NCBI RefSeq assembly: GCF_009670965.2
Contig: NZ_CP073239.1
Coordinates: 1,488,001-1,552,000 of the forward strand
Length of the DNA: 64,000 bases
Direction of reading: 5' to 3'
DNA from: Riemerella anatipestifer
GTDB lineage: Bacteria > Bacteroidota > Bacteroidia > Flavobacteriales > Weeksellaceae
Part shown: positions 8,921 through 17,684 of the stretch, piece after piece
How positions within the stretch are numbered: position 1 is the stretch's first letter
Layout: the number at the start of each line of letters is the position of its first letter
The notes under the pieces: generated by a model
Databases searched by the model: none
Told to the model about the DNA's origin: nothing
What the model saw: the letters and a program-made list of their open reading frames with translations, nothing else
Program-made: the position numbers and the translations under genes

Positions 8921-8947
8921 AAAACAGAGAGGATTCCTCTCTGTTTT
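8921..8947. terminator. bidirectional terminator
   Basis: Perfect 12-bp stem AAAACAGAGAGG / CCTCTCTGTTTT with a three-base loop and T-rich tails on both strands, between the convergent DUF2147 and NPP genes. Confidence 0.85.
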
Positions 8948-8982
8948 GCTTTTTATATGATTGTAATTTGAAAAATAGAAAA

Positions 8983-10305
8983 TTACTTCAGCACTTTTCT
9001 AATCAAAGTTTTTTTACCATCAATTTGGTCTAAAGGTTTTAAGCCTAAAATTTCTAAAATAAAAGGGTAAACATCTACATTTCTAAATTCCGAAATCTCT
9101 TTGTTTGATTGAAACTGAACTCCATTAGCAATGAACATCGCGTTCATATCTTTTACTAGATAAGGATTGTAGCCGTGTTTTCCCAAAGTGGTTTTTTGTC
9201 CTTGTTCTAAAAATATTTTTGGAGCTTTGGGCAGAAGGTAAATATCTCCCATTCTGCTAAAACGGTCATCACGAGTAGCGTAATGCAATTTTTGGGGTAG
9301 TCGTTTGGCTAAAACTACCTTGTACTCTGGAGTAGCCTCTTGTTTTAGTTTCTTATAAGTTGCGTTAATATTATGTTTGTCTAAAACAGAAATTCTGACT
9401 AATGTTTGAGAATTAACATATCGGTATTGATTTTTATCCTTCAAAAAAGAGGGTATTTCTAAAGGGTTTTTAATATCTACATTCGTCATTCCGTGGTCCG
9501 ATACAAATACGAAATTCACATTTGGTAGATTTAGCTCTTTTACGCGTTGTATCAGTTCGCCAATGCTTTTATCTACTAGTTGTACGGCATCTCGTGTTTC
9601 AGGAGCTTCTGTTCCGTGGATATGCCCTGCGTGGTCAACTTCGGGATAGTATAGTGTGATAAAATGCGGACGAGTTTCTTCAGGTAGTTTTAGCCAATCT
9701 ATAATTTGGTTTACTTTTTCTTTGGGTGTTACTTTTCCACTATATTTATAAGCGTAGGTAGGTCTTACACCACCAGCATCGCCATCACTTGCAACCCACA
9801 TCATTGCGGCAGAAAGCATACCGCTTCGTTCCGCTAAACCCCAAATAGGATAACCTCCTAACCAAGAGCCGTCACGAATATTTTTGGGATTACCAAAATA
9901 GAAAGCCTCTTTTCTTTTTTCATCATAGAAATGATTATCCACCATACCGTGGTGCGAAGGATACAATCCCGTAACTAAAGTATAGTGGTTGGGACCTGTA
10001 ATAGAAGGATAAGAGGGTATCATAGCTTTGGCACGAACGCCACTTTTACCAAGATTGATGATATTTTCGGCATTATATTTTTCGGGATAGTCGTGGCGAA
10101 ACCCATCGGCAGAAATCAAAATAACATAAGGCTGTTTCATTGCCCATTCGGTATTTTTTCTGTGAGGCTGTACGATTTTTAAACTATCATTTTGTGCAAA
10201 ACATAATACCGAAAACAGAATGGCAATAAGCAAATTCAGTTTACTAGGACTATATGAAAAGATTAGTTTATTCTCCGTAAAATTTAATCTATGAGTTGTA
10301 AACAT
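8983..10305 (-). CDS. ectonucleotide pyrophosphatase/phosphodiesterase (NPP-type)
   Basis: 440 aa of alkaline phosphatase fold. ISADGFRHDY supplies the first metal ligand, SITGPNHYTLVTGLYPSHHG contains the Thr nucleophile in the NPP pattern, and YYPEVDHAGHIHG and VFVSDHGM supply the remaining ligands. A hydrophobic segment LLIAILFSVLCFAQ is preceded by about 22 residues, so the true start may be later (an in-frame TTG encodes the first Leu of this segment). The enzyme should hydrolyse phosphodiester or pyrophosphate bonds in the periplasm or outside. Forms a likely minus-strand unit downstream of nadE. Confidence 0.9.
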   Translation of the reverse strand: MFTTHRLNFTENKLIFSYSPSKLNLLIAILFSVLCFAQNDSLKIVQPHRKNTEWAMKQPYVILISADGFRHDYPEKYNAENIINLGKSGVRAKAMIPSYPSITGPNHYTLVTGLYPSHHGMVDNHFYDEKRKEAFYFGNPKNIRDGSWLGGYPIWGLAERSGMLSAAMMWVASDGDAGGVRPTYAYKYSGKVTPKEKVNQIIDWLKLPEETRPHFITLYYPEVDHAGHIHGTEAPETRDAVQLVDKSIGELIQRVKELNLPNVNFVFVSDHGMTNVDIKNPLEIPSFLKDKNQYRYVNSQTLVRISVLDKHNINATYKKLKQEATPEYKVVLAKRLPQKLHYATRDDRFSRMGDIYLLPKAPKIFLEQGQKTTLGKHGYNPYLVKDMNAMFIANGVQFQSNKEISEFRNVDVYPFILEILGLKPLDQIDGKKTLIRKVLK

Positions 10306-10346
10306 TTTATGAAAATATGGTATTCTTTATCATTATTTTTACGATA

Positions 10347-11138
10347 TTACCTCCATTCTTCAGGAATATCACATATAGGGATTGGGTTCATTTTGTGCTG
10401 GGCTGCTTTGTGCATTCGGTCAAAGATGGTATAGACTTCTCGGTCTCTTCCTGTGTAATCTTCTAGGGTTTTGGTAGGGTATTCTTTCTGTATTTTTTCA
10501 AGTTCTGGGTAGGTAGCTCCTATTTGTTGCTCATCGGTTCTGTCTGTATCCCAAAGCCCATCGGTAGGAATTGCCTCTTGGATACTTTTCACGAGATTCA
10601 AGGCTTTAGAAAGGTGGTAAACCTCCGTTTTGTAAAGGTCAGCGATTGGAGAAACATCTACGCCACCATCGCCATATTTGGTGTAGAAACCAATCCCAAA
10701 ATCTTCCACCTTGTTGCCTGTACCACACACGAGGAGTCCGTTAATTTGTCCGTAATAGTAGAGCGTAAGCATTCTTAATCTACTTCTGGTATTAGCAAAA
10801 GCCAATTTTTCGTTAGGGTAGAGGTCATCTTGGACATTAAAGGTCTTATAAAGCTCCTCAAAGGCAGGAGTGAGGTTTACGCTCATTGCTTCCACATTAT
10901 TAGGAAAGCGTTTTTTGAGGTCTTCTATATGTTCCCACGCACGGCTCACTTGGTCTTGCTGTTGTCTAATGGGCATTTCTAGTAGTAGGGTTTTAAGTCC
11001 CGTCATCGCACATAGTGTAGAAACTACTCCAGAATCTACACCGCCAGAAACTCCCACCACATAGCCTTTTGCATTAGCTTTTTGGGCGTAATCTTTTAAC
11101 CAATTTACAATGTGCTGAATTACTTTATCTGTTTGCAT
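10347..11138 (-). CDS. nadE: NH3-dependent NAD(+) synthetase
   Basis: 263 aa, the usual length for the ammonia-dependent form without an N-terminal glutaminase domain. GYVVGVSGGVDSGVVSTLC is the PP-loop ATP-binding motif, followed by ANTRSRLRMLTLYYYGQ and VCGTGNKVEDFGIGFYTKYGDGGVDVSPIADLYKTEV, the deamido-NAD site. Catalyses the last step of NAD synthesis in the cytosol. Divergent from gldB across an 89-115 base gap. The nadE-gldBC neighbourhood also occurs in other Flavobacteriia, as far as I recall. Confidence 0.95.
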   Translation of the reverse strand: MQTDKVIQHIVNWLKDYAQKANAKGYVVGVSGGVDSGVVSTLCAMTGLKTLLLEMPIRQQQDQVSRAWEHIEDLKKRFPNNVEAMSVNLTPAFEELYKTFNVQDDLYPNEKLAFANTRSRLRMLTLYYYGQINGLLVCGTGNKVEDFGIGFYTKYGDGGVDVSPIADLYKTEVYHLSKALNLVKSIQEAIPTDGLWDTDRTDEQQIGATYPELEKIQKEYPTKTLEDYTGRDREVYTIFDRMHKAAQHKMNPIPICDIPEEWR

Positions 11139-11221
11139 AGTTTTTTGTGGTATTTAAAATTAGAAGTGTAAAAATACAGAAGTTTTTGGATTATGGACTA
11201 AAATAAGCGTTTAAAAATGAT

Positions 11222-11229
11222 TATTTTTG
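11222..11229 (+). promoter_or_regulatory. -7 promoter box of gldB (TATTTTTG)
   Basis: Perfect TAnnTTTG box. It overlaps an upstream in-frame TTG at 11227, so that codon cannot be the start of the mRNA-encoded protein; translation should begin at the ATG pair at 11254/11257. Confidence 0.55.
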
Positions 11230-11253
11230 CGACTTAGAAAAATCTTTAGAACA

Positions 11254-12222
11254 ATGATGAAACACATTAGTTGGTTAATCCTATTACTTGGAGTGCTAGT
11301 TTCTTGCCAAAAGGAAGACAAAGGCTGGAATATAGACCTCAAAGCACCTTTACCTAAGGTAAAAACCGTAGATATTTCTCATCAGTTTTACGATGAAAAT
11401 TACTCTTTGGAAGATTTTAAGAAGGAATACCCTTGGTTTCAAGGGACGGTTTCCGATGAAGATTTTATGCTAAGAAGAAAAGACACCTTGGAGATAAACA
11501 TCTACAAAGAAGCCCTCAAAAAAGTGAATGTGCCAGAGTTAGAAAAAGGTTTGAGCGAACTCTTTGCCCGTGTGCAGCACTATTTTCCTCAATTCAAAAC
11601 GCCTGTGGTTTACCTTTATTCTTCTGCTGTGCAAGATGTGGAAGTTCCCGTCTTTTATCACGCCGAAAAAAATTGGCTCTTTATAGATATTGCCGCCTTT
11701 ATGGGGGAGGGCAACCGCTATTATAGAGGTGTTAATCAGTATTTACAAGTTTCTATGAACCCTCAAAACTTATTACCTAAAGCTGCTTTAGCGTTGTCGG
11801 AACACATCGTGCCGATGGATAGGAGCGAACAAAAATTCATAGACAAAATGATGTACGAAGGAAAACTAATGCTTTTACAAGACGCTCTGTTACCCAACAC
11901 AGCCGATTATTTAAAGATAGGTTACACACCTAAACAATACGAGTGGGCGACTCAAAACAAAAGTAACATTTGGAACTTTTTTGTAGAAAACGATTTGTTG
12001 TTTAGCGACGATATGCAGCTTTCGGGGAGATTTTTAGCACCCGCACCATTCTCTAAGTTTTATACAGAAGTAGATAACGAGTCTTCGCCTAGAGTAGGCG
12101 TTTATACAGGGTGGGAGATTGGCAGAAAGTTCTTTAAAGAAAAGCCAGAAACACCACTTCCTCAATTCTTGAATATGAAGGGCGAGGAGATTTTTAACCA
12201 ATCCAAATATCAAGGTAAGTAG
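11254..12222 (+). CDS. gldB: gliding motility lipoprotein GldB
   Basis: About 322 aa. The lipoprotein signal MMKHISWLILLLGVLVSC fixes Cys as residue 18. The body matches GldB: FPQFKTPVVYLYSSAVQDVEV, a central WLFIDIAAFMGEGNRYYRG, and the C-terminal VGVYTGWEIGRKFFKEKP. GldB is an essential component of the Flavobacterium gliding machinery, and homologues persist in non-gliding T9SS-bearing relatives. The start follows from the signal peptide and promoter position. gldC follows 30 bases downstream as a two-gene unit. Confidence 0.9.
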   Translation: MMKHISWLILLLGVLVSCQKEDKGWNIDLKAPLPKVKTVDISHQFYDENYSLEDFKKEYPWFQGTVSDEDFMLRRKDTLEINIYKEALKKVNVPELEKGLSELFARVQHYFPQFKTPVVYLYSSAVQDVEVPVFYHAEKNWLFIDIAAFMGEGNRYYRGVNQYLQVSMNPQNLLPKAALALSEHIVPMDRSEQKFIDKMMYEGKLMLLQDALLPNTADYLKIGYTPKQYEWATQNKSNIWNFFVENDLLFSDDMQLSGRFLAPAPFSKFYTEVDNESSPRVGVYTGWEIGRKFFKEKPETPLPQFLNMKGEEIFNQSKYQGK

Positions 12223-12252
12223 CATACAATTAAAAAAAATTAAAGATAGATT

Positions 12253-12579
12253 ATGAGAAAAACACAGATAACAGTAAATGTAGAGCTAGACGAAAACCAT
12301 ATTCCAGAGAAAATGACTTGGCACGCCCAAGATGGCGGGATAGAAGCTCAAGAAACCAAAGCCACAATGATTTCTGTTTGGGACGACAAAACGATGGAAG
12401 CACTTAGAATAGACCTCTGGACTAAAGATATGCCTGTGGACCATATGAAACGTTTTTTCCACCAGATATTAGTTTCTTTGGGGCACACTTACCAGAGAGC
12501 CACAGGGGAAGACGATGTTGCCCAATGGCTAGAGGAGAAAGCAGAAGAATTTGCCGTAAAATCAGCCATTAAAATGTAG
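12253..12579 (+). CDS. gldC: gliding motility protein GldC
   Basis: 108 aa, the normal size for GldC. MRKTQITVNVELDENHIPEKMTW is the family opening, followed by AQDGG and LRIDLWTKDMPVDHMKRFFHQIL. A small soluble protein without signal peptide, required for gliding in Flavobacterium together with GldB. Its position directly after gldB supports the assignment. The tsaC/sua5-like gene starts 20 bases after its stop, so the transcript may continue. Confidence 0.92.
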   Translation: MRKTQITVNVELDENHIPEKMTWHAQDGGIEAQETKATMISVWDDKTMEALRIDLWTKDMPVDHMKRFFHQILVSLGHTYQRATGEDDVAQWLEEKAEEFAVKSAIKM

Positions 12580-12599
12580 CGTTTTAAAAAATTAACCCA

Positions 12600-13148
12600 A
12601 TGCAAGAGATAGTAGAAGTTTTAAAGTCTGGGGGAACAGTGCTTTACCCTACAGACACCATTTGGGGGCTAGGTTGCGACGCCACAAACCCAGAAGCTAT
12701 ACAAAAGATTTACAAAATCAAAAAAAGAGAGCCACATAAATCCCTCATTATTTTGGTAGATACCGAAAAAAGGTTGCAAGATTTAGTAGAAGTACCAGAA
12801 ATGGCGTGGGAAATTATAGACCTTAGCGAAAAACCCGTTACGATAATCTACGATGCTCCCAAAGGCTTACCCAAAGAACTCTTGGCAGAGGACGGCAGCA
12901 TAGGAATTAGGCTCGTAAAAGACGCTTTTTGTCAAAAACTCATTGGTAAGCTCAACGCCCCGCTGGTTTCCACATCTGCCAACTTCAGTGGCGACAAAAG
13001 TCCCAAGCAATTTTCGGATATTAGTCCCAAACTCATAAACGCCGTAGACTTTGTAGTAGAAGAACAAAAGGATAAAGTATCCCAATGGGCAGGGTCTTCG
13101 GTCATTAGAATATGGAAAGACAACAGAATAAAAGTCTTGAGAGAATAA
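12600..13148 (+). CDS. L-threonylcarbamoyladenylate synthase (Sua5/YciO/YrdC family)
   Basis: 182 aa. YPTDTIWGLGCDATNP, KSLIILV and NAPLVSTSANFSGDKSP are the YrdC-fold motifs binding ATP, bicarbonate and threonine. The enzyme makes TC-AMP, the precursor of t6A37 in ANN-decoding tRNAs. Short TsaC-type length, lacking the C-terminal Sua5 domain. Lies 20 bases after gldC; its 3' end meets a poly-C/poly-T tract and the convergent flavin reductase gene. Confidence 0.9.
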   Translation: MQEIVEVLKSGGTVLYPTDTIWGLGCDATNPEAIQKIYKIKKREPHKSLIILVDTEKRLQDLVEVPEMAWEIIDLSEKPVTIIYDAPKGLPKELLAEDGSIGIRLVKDAFCQKLIGKLNAPLVSTSANFSGDKSPKQFSDISPKLINAVDFVVEEQKDKVSQWAGSSVIRIWKDNRIKVLRE

Positions 13149-13152
13149 ACGA

Positions 13153-13178
13153 CCCCCCCCCCCCCCCCTTTTTTTTTT
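13153..13178. repeat. C16-T10 homopolymer tract
   Basis: Sixteen consecutive C followed by ten T, four bases after the stop of the Sua5-like gene. It forms part of a C/T...A/G inverted repeat with the AAAAGGGGGGG at 13189-13199. Tracts of this length slip readily. It is outside any coding region. Confidence 0.9.
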
Positions 13179-13199
13179 CTTAAAATAGAAAAGGGGGGG
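13162..13199. terminator. terminator formed by C/T and A/G runs
   Basis: CCCCCCCTTTT pairs with AAAAGGGGGGG at 13189-13199, making a long stem between the convergent Sua5-like and flavin reductase genes. Register is ambiguous because of the homopolymers. Confidence 0.5.
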
Positions 13200-13205
13200 T
13201 AATTT

Positions 13206-14027
13206 TTAATAGATTAAACATTGCCACGCTTCTTCTATTTTTGCTTCGGTAAGTAAGCGTTGAGCCTTCAGATGAGTGGCTTCATCATCGGTATAGTTTC
13301 CTTTAGGCAGTTGCTCTACATTGGCGAGCATTCCTAAATCATTCCCTGTAAATATTTTACTATTTTTTATTTCACAAGGCAGTTGGTCTATGCCAATTCC
13401 TTTAGTTACTAGGGGCTTTGGTACTTCAAATAGGTTGTCTGCATTATTTCTGGAATACCAGTTGCCTCCCAATCTTGCTACTAGGTCTAGTTTGGCTTGG
13501 TCTAGCGTGCCATTTTCGTTCAGATACTCCTCTCGGATATGTATTTTAACCACTTCCGAAATTACCAAGTTCCCCGCACCACCCTCTGTGCCTAGAGGTT
13601 TTACTTCTAAGACCTTACATTCTAGGTTTACGGGACATTCTTCTATAAGTTTGGGAGCAATTAGGTCGGCATCTTTCATTGTAAACCCTGCTTTCACAAA
13701 CTCATTGATGCCCTTATCGTATTCCGTAGAAGAAAGAGACATCTGTTGCACGATAGGGTAATTTACGATACCGATATTAACTTCAGGGACTTGCAGTACA
13801 TTCTCTAAAGTATCTTTAGTGCTGTTATCCCTTACCCTTCTGGCAGGAGAAAAAACCACAATAGGCGGATTAGAGCTAAAAAGATTAAAGAAACTGAAAG
13901 GCGATAGGTTAATGTTCCCTTCTTTGTCTATGGTGGATGCCAAAGCAATAGGTCTAGGAGCAATGGCGTGTTGCAGTAGCATCTGAACCTCAAATGGAGG
14001 AAGTTCTTTTGGATTGATGGATTTCAT
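13206..14027 (-). CDS. flavin reductase family protein (FMN-binding split barrel)
   Basis: 273 aa. AIAPRPIALASTIDKEGNINLSPFSFFN, VVFSPARRVRDNSTKDTLENV and LECKVLEVKPLGTEGGAGNLVISEVVKIHI are the DIM6/NTAB flavin reductase pattern binding FMN. Longer than minimal family members, with an extra C-terminal region (about 190-273). Probably a cytosolic FMN-dependent oxidoreductase; the substrate is unknown. Transcribed leftward after the Smr gene. Confidence 0.85.
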   Translation of the reverse strand: MKSINPKELPPFEVQMLLQHAIAPRPIALASTIDKEGNINLSPFSFFNLFSSNPPIVVFSPARRVRDNSTKDTLENVLQVPEVNIGIVNYPIVQQMSLSSTEYDKGINEFVKAGFTMKDADLIAPKLIEECPVNLECKVLEVKPLGTEGGAGNLVISEVVKIHIREEYLNENGTLDQAKLDLVARLGGNWYSRNNADNLFEVPKPLVTKGIGIDQLPCEIKNSKIFTGNDLGMLANVEQLPKGNYTDDEATHLKAQRLLTEAKIEEAWQCLIY

Positions 14028-14059
14028 TTACATTGATTTAAAGCGTAAAAATACAAACT

Positions 14060-14557
14060 CTAAATGAAATTAACCATAACCGACCCCGATTGATGATAGA
14101 AAAAATCGCTTTCTTCAAATTCAATATTGGTTTTGCTTTTAAGGGTATCAAAGACTAACTTTTGCAAAACGCCATCTCCAATGCCGTGGATTATTTCTAG
14201 CTTTTTTATTTTATTGAATTTACAAAAATCAAGTGTTTCCTCCAGTTTTTGTTTTTGAATAAATAGCCGTTCAAAACTATCGTAATGGTCAGGGGTATTT
14301 ACCAACTGGTCAAAATGAAGGTCTAATATCAAGTGCTGATTTTTCTTTCTAGGTAGTTTAGAGGTGTGATTGGCTTCTGGTTTTCGTACGATGGGTGTTT
14401 GTTCATACAGAGAAGCATCTCTTAAAGTGAGTAGATGCTTAGGATAGCGGTGAGTAAAATGGTATTCGTCTCGGAAAACCACCTCGTTGCCGTGTATAGA
14501 AGTAACGATGCCCCACAAGTCATCATCAATTACAGAAACGTTATCTCCTATTTTCAT
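14060..14557 (-). CDS. Smr domain protein
   Basis: 165 aa. The N-terminal 55 residues look like a small beta domain (MKIGDNVSVIDDDLWGIV) as in Bacteroidota Smr-domain proteins with a DUF2027-like lead, and the C-terminal Smr domain has LILDLHFDQL, IIHGIGDGVLQKLV and GSVMVNF. Smr domains are nicking or RNA-cleaving endonucleases or DNA-junction binders. The start overlaps the stop of the upstream phosphoesterase by four bases, so the two are translationally coupled. Confidence 0.82.
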   Translation of the reverse strand: MKIGDNVSVIDDDLWGIVTSIHGNEVVFRDEYHFTHRYPKHLLTLRDASLYEQTPIVRKPEANHTSKLPRKKNQHLILDLHFDQLVNTPDHYDSFERLFIQKQKLEETLDFCKFNKIKKLEIIHGIGDGVLQKLVFDTLKSKTNIEFEESDFFYHQSGSVMVNFI

Positions 14558-15048
14558 CTTTTACCGAGTTCTATCACTTCCAAATCTTTGATTTCTGCTC
14601 CATCAATCTTAAAACGCATCATAGTTCGCACTTGGTGCCACCCTTGAGTACCTGCTGCTCCAGGGTTGAGGTGTAGGAGTTGATGCTTTTGGTCGTACAT
14701 TGCTTTTAGAATATGTGAGTGCCCACTAATGAACAGTTGAGGTGTTTTTTCTAGAATTTCTTTTCTTGCTAGAGGGCTATATTTGTTGGGGTAACCACCA
14801 ATGTGAATCATCAGAATTTCTACTTCTTCACATTTAAATCTTAATACTTCAGGGAAAATCTTTCTTATTTCGGTACCATCTATGTTGCCATAAACGCCCT
14901 TTAGAGGTTTTATTTTTTCTAGAGTTTCCACCACTTCCATATTTCCAAAATCGCCACAATGCCAAATTTCATCTGCATTTTTAGCATAGTCTAAAATACG
15001 CTGGTCAAGGTAAGAATGTGTATCCGAAAGAAGTAATATCTGTTTCAC
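14554..15048 (-). CDS. metallophosphoesterase, YfcE family
   Basis: 164 aa. LLLSDTHSYLD, WHCGDFGN, GNIDG, ISGHSH and LNPGAAG are the ordered metal-ligand motifs of MJ0936/YfcE-type calcineurin-like phosphodiesterases. Cytosolic, dimetal-dependent, with broad phosphodiesterase activity in characterised relatives. First gene of the minus-strand unit with the Smr protein, divergent from truA. Confidence 0.92.
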   Translation of the reverse strand: MKQILLLSDTHSYLDQRILDYAKNADEIWHCGDFGNMEVVETLEKIKPLKGVYGNIDGTEIRKIFPEVLRFKCEEVEILMIHIGGYPNKYSPLARKEILEKTPQLFISGHSHILKAMYDQKHQLLHLNPGAAGTQGWHQVRTMMRFKIDGAEIKDLEVIELGKR

Positions 15049-15134
15049 GGGGCTAATTTATAAGATTTCTTTTAATTATAGGGATTATAAGTCAATATAT
15101 TTTCCGATTTTTGTGGTCTAAAAATAAGATACAA

Positions 15135-15890
15135 GTGTCAAGATATTGCATAGAATTTTCTTACAACGGCGAAAAGTATTTTGGTTATCAGATACAACCT
15201 AAGCAGATTTCTGTGCAAGAAACCTTAGAGCAAGCACTTTCTACTATTTTAAGAGAAGAAATAAAAACCACAGGAGCAGGGCGTACCGATACGGGCGTAC
15301 ACGCAAAGAAAATGTTTGCTCACTTTGATACAAATTTAGTTTTAGAAGAAGAGTTATTGCCTAAAAGGCTCAATAGTTTTTTGCCACCAGATATTTCGGT
15401 GAAACGATTGTTTAGAGTATCTGATGACTTTCACGCAAGGTTTGATGCTACTTACAGAACTTACGAATATTATATTTCGTTAGAGAAAAATCCGTTTACG
15501 CAAAATTCGGCGTGGGGCTATTGGAGGCGTCCGCTAAACTTAGAAGCGATGAACGAGGCTTGCAAAATCCTTTTTGAATATACCGATTTTACAAGTTTCT
15601 CTAAACTAAATACTGATACTAAAACCAACCTCTGTGAAATTTATAAAGCCTTTTGGGTGCAAGAGGGTACGGAGCTTAAGTTTACCATTTCTGCCAATAG
15701 ATTTTTGCGAAATATGGTGAGGGCTATTGTAGGGACGATGGTGGATATAGGGAGTGGCAAAATAGCACCACAAGATTTAAGAAAGGTAATAGAAGCCAAA
15801 GAGAGAAATGCCGCAGGAACTTCGGCTCCTGCACAAGGGTTATTTTTGGTAGATGTAGGGTATAATTGGGAGCAGATTTTCAGAAATTAA
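15135..15890 (+). CDS. truA: tRNA pseudouridine(38-40) synthase TruA
   Basis: About 251 aa. RYCIEFSYNGEKYFGYQIQP is the family opening, GAGRTDTGVHA contains the catalytic Asp, and RTYEYYI and FLRNMVRAIVGT follow. There is no ATG near the conserved N-terminus: the start is most likely GTG at 15135, with TTG at 15111 as the alternative. Pseudouridylates positions 38-40 in the tRNA anticodon arm. The ABC exporter gene starts six bases after its stop, so they form an operon. Confidence 0.92.
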   Translation: MSRYCIEFSYNGEKYFGYQIQPKQISVQETLEQALSTILREEIKTTGAGRTDTGVHAKKMFAHFDTNLVLEEELLPKRLNSFLPPDISVKRLFRVSDDFHARFDATYRTYEYYISLEKNPFTQNSAWGYWRRPLNLEAMNEACKILFEYTDFTSFSKLNTDTKTNLCEIYKAFWVQEGTELKFTISANRFLRNMVRAIVGTMVDIGSGKIAPQDLRKVIEAKERNAAGTSAPAQGLFLVDVGYNWEQIFRN

Positions 15891-15896
15891 AACGGT

Positions 15897-17648
15897 ATGA
15901 AGAAACAAACTACAGGAACGCTTATTAAACGCTTATTTTTCATCGGAATGAATTTTAGGCGATGGTTTCTGTTGGCGTTATTGGTATCCATTATCTTGGC
16001 GGTGGTTTCTACCTATCGTCCTATTCTCACCAAAAATATTGTTGACCACGATATTATGCAGCTGAAAAGTACTACGCTTTTGATGCAGAGTATCTATTGG
16101 TTAGTTGGTTTGGTGATTGCGGAGACTATTCTTAATTTTTTGCTGGTATTTTTGTCCAATTATATTTCTCAAAATGTAATGAGAGATATAAGAGAGAAGC
16201 TCTACCACAAACTGATTTACTTCAAGACTTCATTTTTTGATAAAACGGCTATTGGGCAATTAGTTACTCGTGCAGTGGGAGATGTAGAAACCATAGCGAC
16301 GGTCTATACAGATGGCTTTCTAATGGTCTTTGGAGATGTGCTAAGGATAGTGATGGTGCTTGTAGCGATGTTTAATGTGAATGTTCAGTTGAGTTTCGTG
16401 GCGTTAGCGATATTGCCAATTATGGTACTCATCACTCGCTTTTTTCAAAAGAAACTTAAACAATCTTTTGGTGATGAAAGGCAATGGACGGCAACACAAA
16501 ATTCATTCGTACAAGAACGGCTCTCGGGTATGTCTATTATTCAAGTATTTAATAGGCAAGATGCAGAATTTGAAAAGTTTGAATCCATCAATGCAAGTCT
16601 TAAAAAAGCGTTGCTAAAAACAGTGTTTTATTTCTCCTTGTTTTTTCCTGTGGTGGAGCTTATTACTTCTTTATTCATTGGGCTTATTTTGTTCTATGCG
16701 GGTTATAATGCTTTGTATAATCAAAATGCTACGCCTGGGGAAGTGATAGCGTTTATACAGTTTGTAAATATGCTGATAAGACCGCTACGCCAAATTGCTG
16801 ACCGTTTTAACAATATTCAAAGAGGATTGGTAGGAGCAGAGAGAGTTCTAGGGATTATGGATCAAGACGAAGCGATGCCTAATGAAGGGAAAGAAATTAT
16901 TACAGATATTAAAGGAGAGATAGACTTTAAGGCGGTGCATTTCTCTTATGATGATAAACAGGAAGTGCTTAAAGGGATTGATTTTAAAGTAAACCAAGGA
17001 GAAACTGTGGCGATTGTAGGAGCTACAGGAGCGGGTAAATCTACTATCATCAATCTTATTACTCGTTTTTATGATGTGAGTTCTGGGCAAATTTTACTAG
17101 ATGGTAAAGACCTTAGAGATTACGACTTGTATAGTTTAAGGCAACATATAGGAGTGGTATTGCAAGATGTTTTCTTATTTCACGGAAGCATTTACGAAAA
17201 TTTAACGTTCGGCGATGAAACCATCACTCTAGAGCAAATTAAAACCATAGCAAAAGAAATAGAGGTGGACGATTTTATAGAAAGTTTGCCTAATGGCTAT
17301 CATTATGTGGTAAGTGAACGAGGGGCTTCTATTTCTTTGGGGCAGCGCCAATTGCTTTCTTTTTTAAGGGCGTATCTTTCTAATCCTAAAATTCTTATTC
17401 TTGATGAAGCCACTTCTTCCATAGACCACGAAAGTGAAAAATTGATACAAAAAGCTACGGAGAAAATTACTAGAAATAGAACTTCTATCATCATTGCTCA
17501 CAGGCTTTCTACCATAGAGAAGGCGGATAAAATTCTGGTGATGGATAAAGGTAAAATAGTAGAAGAGGGGACACATCAGGAATTGCTGGTACTCAATGGT
17601 TATTATGCCTTGCTGTATCAATCTCAACTTGGGACGAAGAAAGAATAG
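15897..17648 (+). CDS. ABC transporter, fused permease and ATPase (MsbA/MdlB type)
   Basis: 583 aa. About 1-315 is a six-helix exporter membrane domain; about 340-583 is the ATPase with Walker A GATGAGKST, Q-loop LQDVF, signature SLGQRQ (variant of LSGGQ), Walker B ILILDEATSSID and H-loop IIAHRLST. A half-transporter acting as homo- or heterodimer in the inner membrane; lipid or drug export is typical. No partner half-transporter is adjacent. Operon with truA. Confidence 0.92.
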   Translation: MKKQTTGTLIKRLFFIGMNFRRWFLLALLVSIILAVVSTYRPILTKNIVDHDIMQLKSTTLLMQSIYWLVGLVIAETILNFLLVFLSNYISQNVMRDIREKLYHKLIYFKTSFFDKTAIGQLVTRAVGDVETIATVYTDGFLMVFGDVLRIVMVLVAMFNVNVQLSFVALAILPIMVLITRFFQKKLKQSFGDERQWTATQNSFVQERLSGMSIIQVFNRQDAEFEKFESINASLKKALLKTVFYFSLFFPVVELITSLFIGLILFYAGYNALYNQNATPGEVIAFIQFVNMLIRPLRQIADRFNNIQRGLVGAERVLGIMDQDEAMPNEGKEIITDIKGEIDFKAVHFSYDDKQEVLKGIDFKVNQGETVAIVGATGAGKSTIINLITRFYDVSSGQILLDGKDLRDYDLYSLRQHIGVVLQDVFLFHGSIYENLTFGDETITLEQIKTIAKEIEVDDFIESLPNGYHYVVSERGASISLGQRQLLSFLRAYLSNPKILILDEATSSIDHESEKLIQKATEKITRNRTSIIIAHRLSTIEKADKILVMDKGKIVEEGTHQELLVLNGYYALLYQSQLGTKKE

Positions 17649-17684
17649 TTATTTTTATACATTTGTTACTGATATTATTGATAT

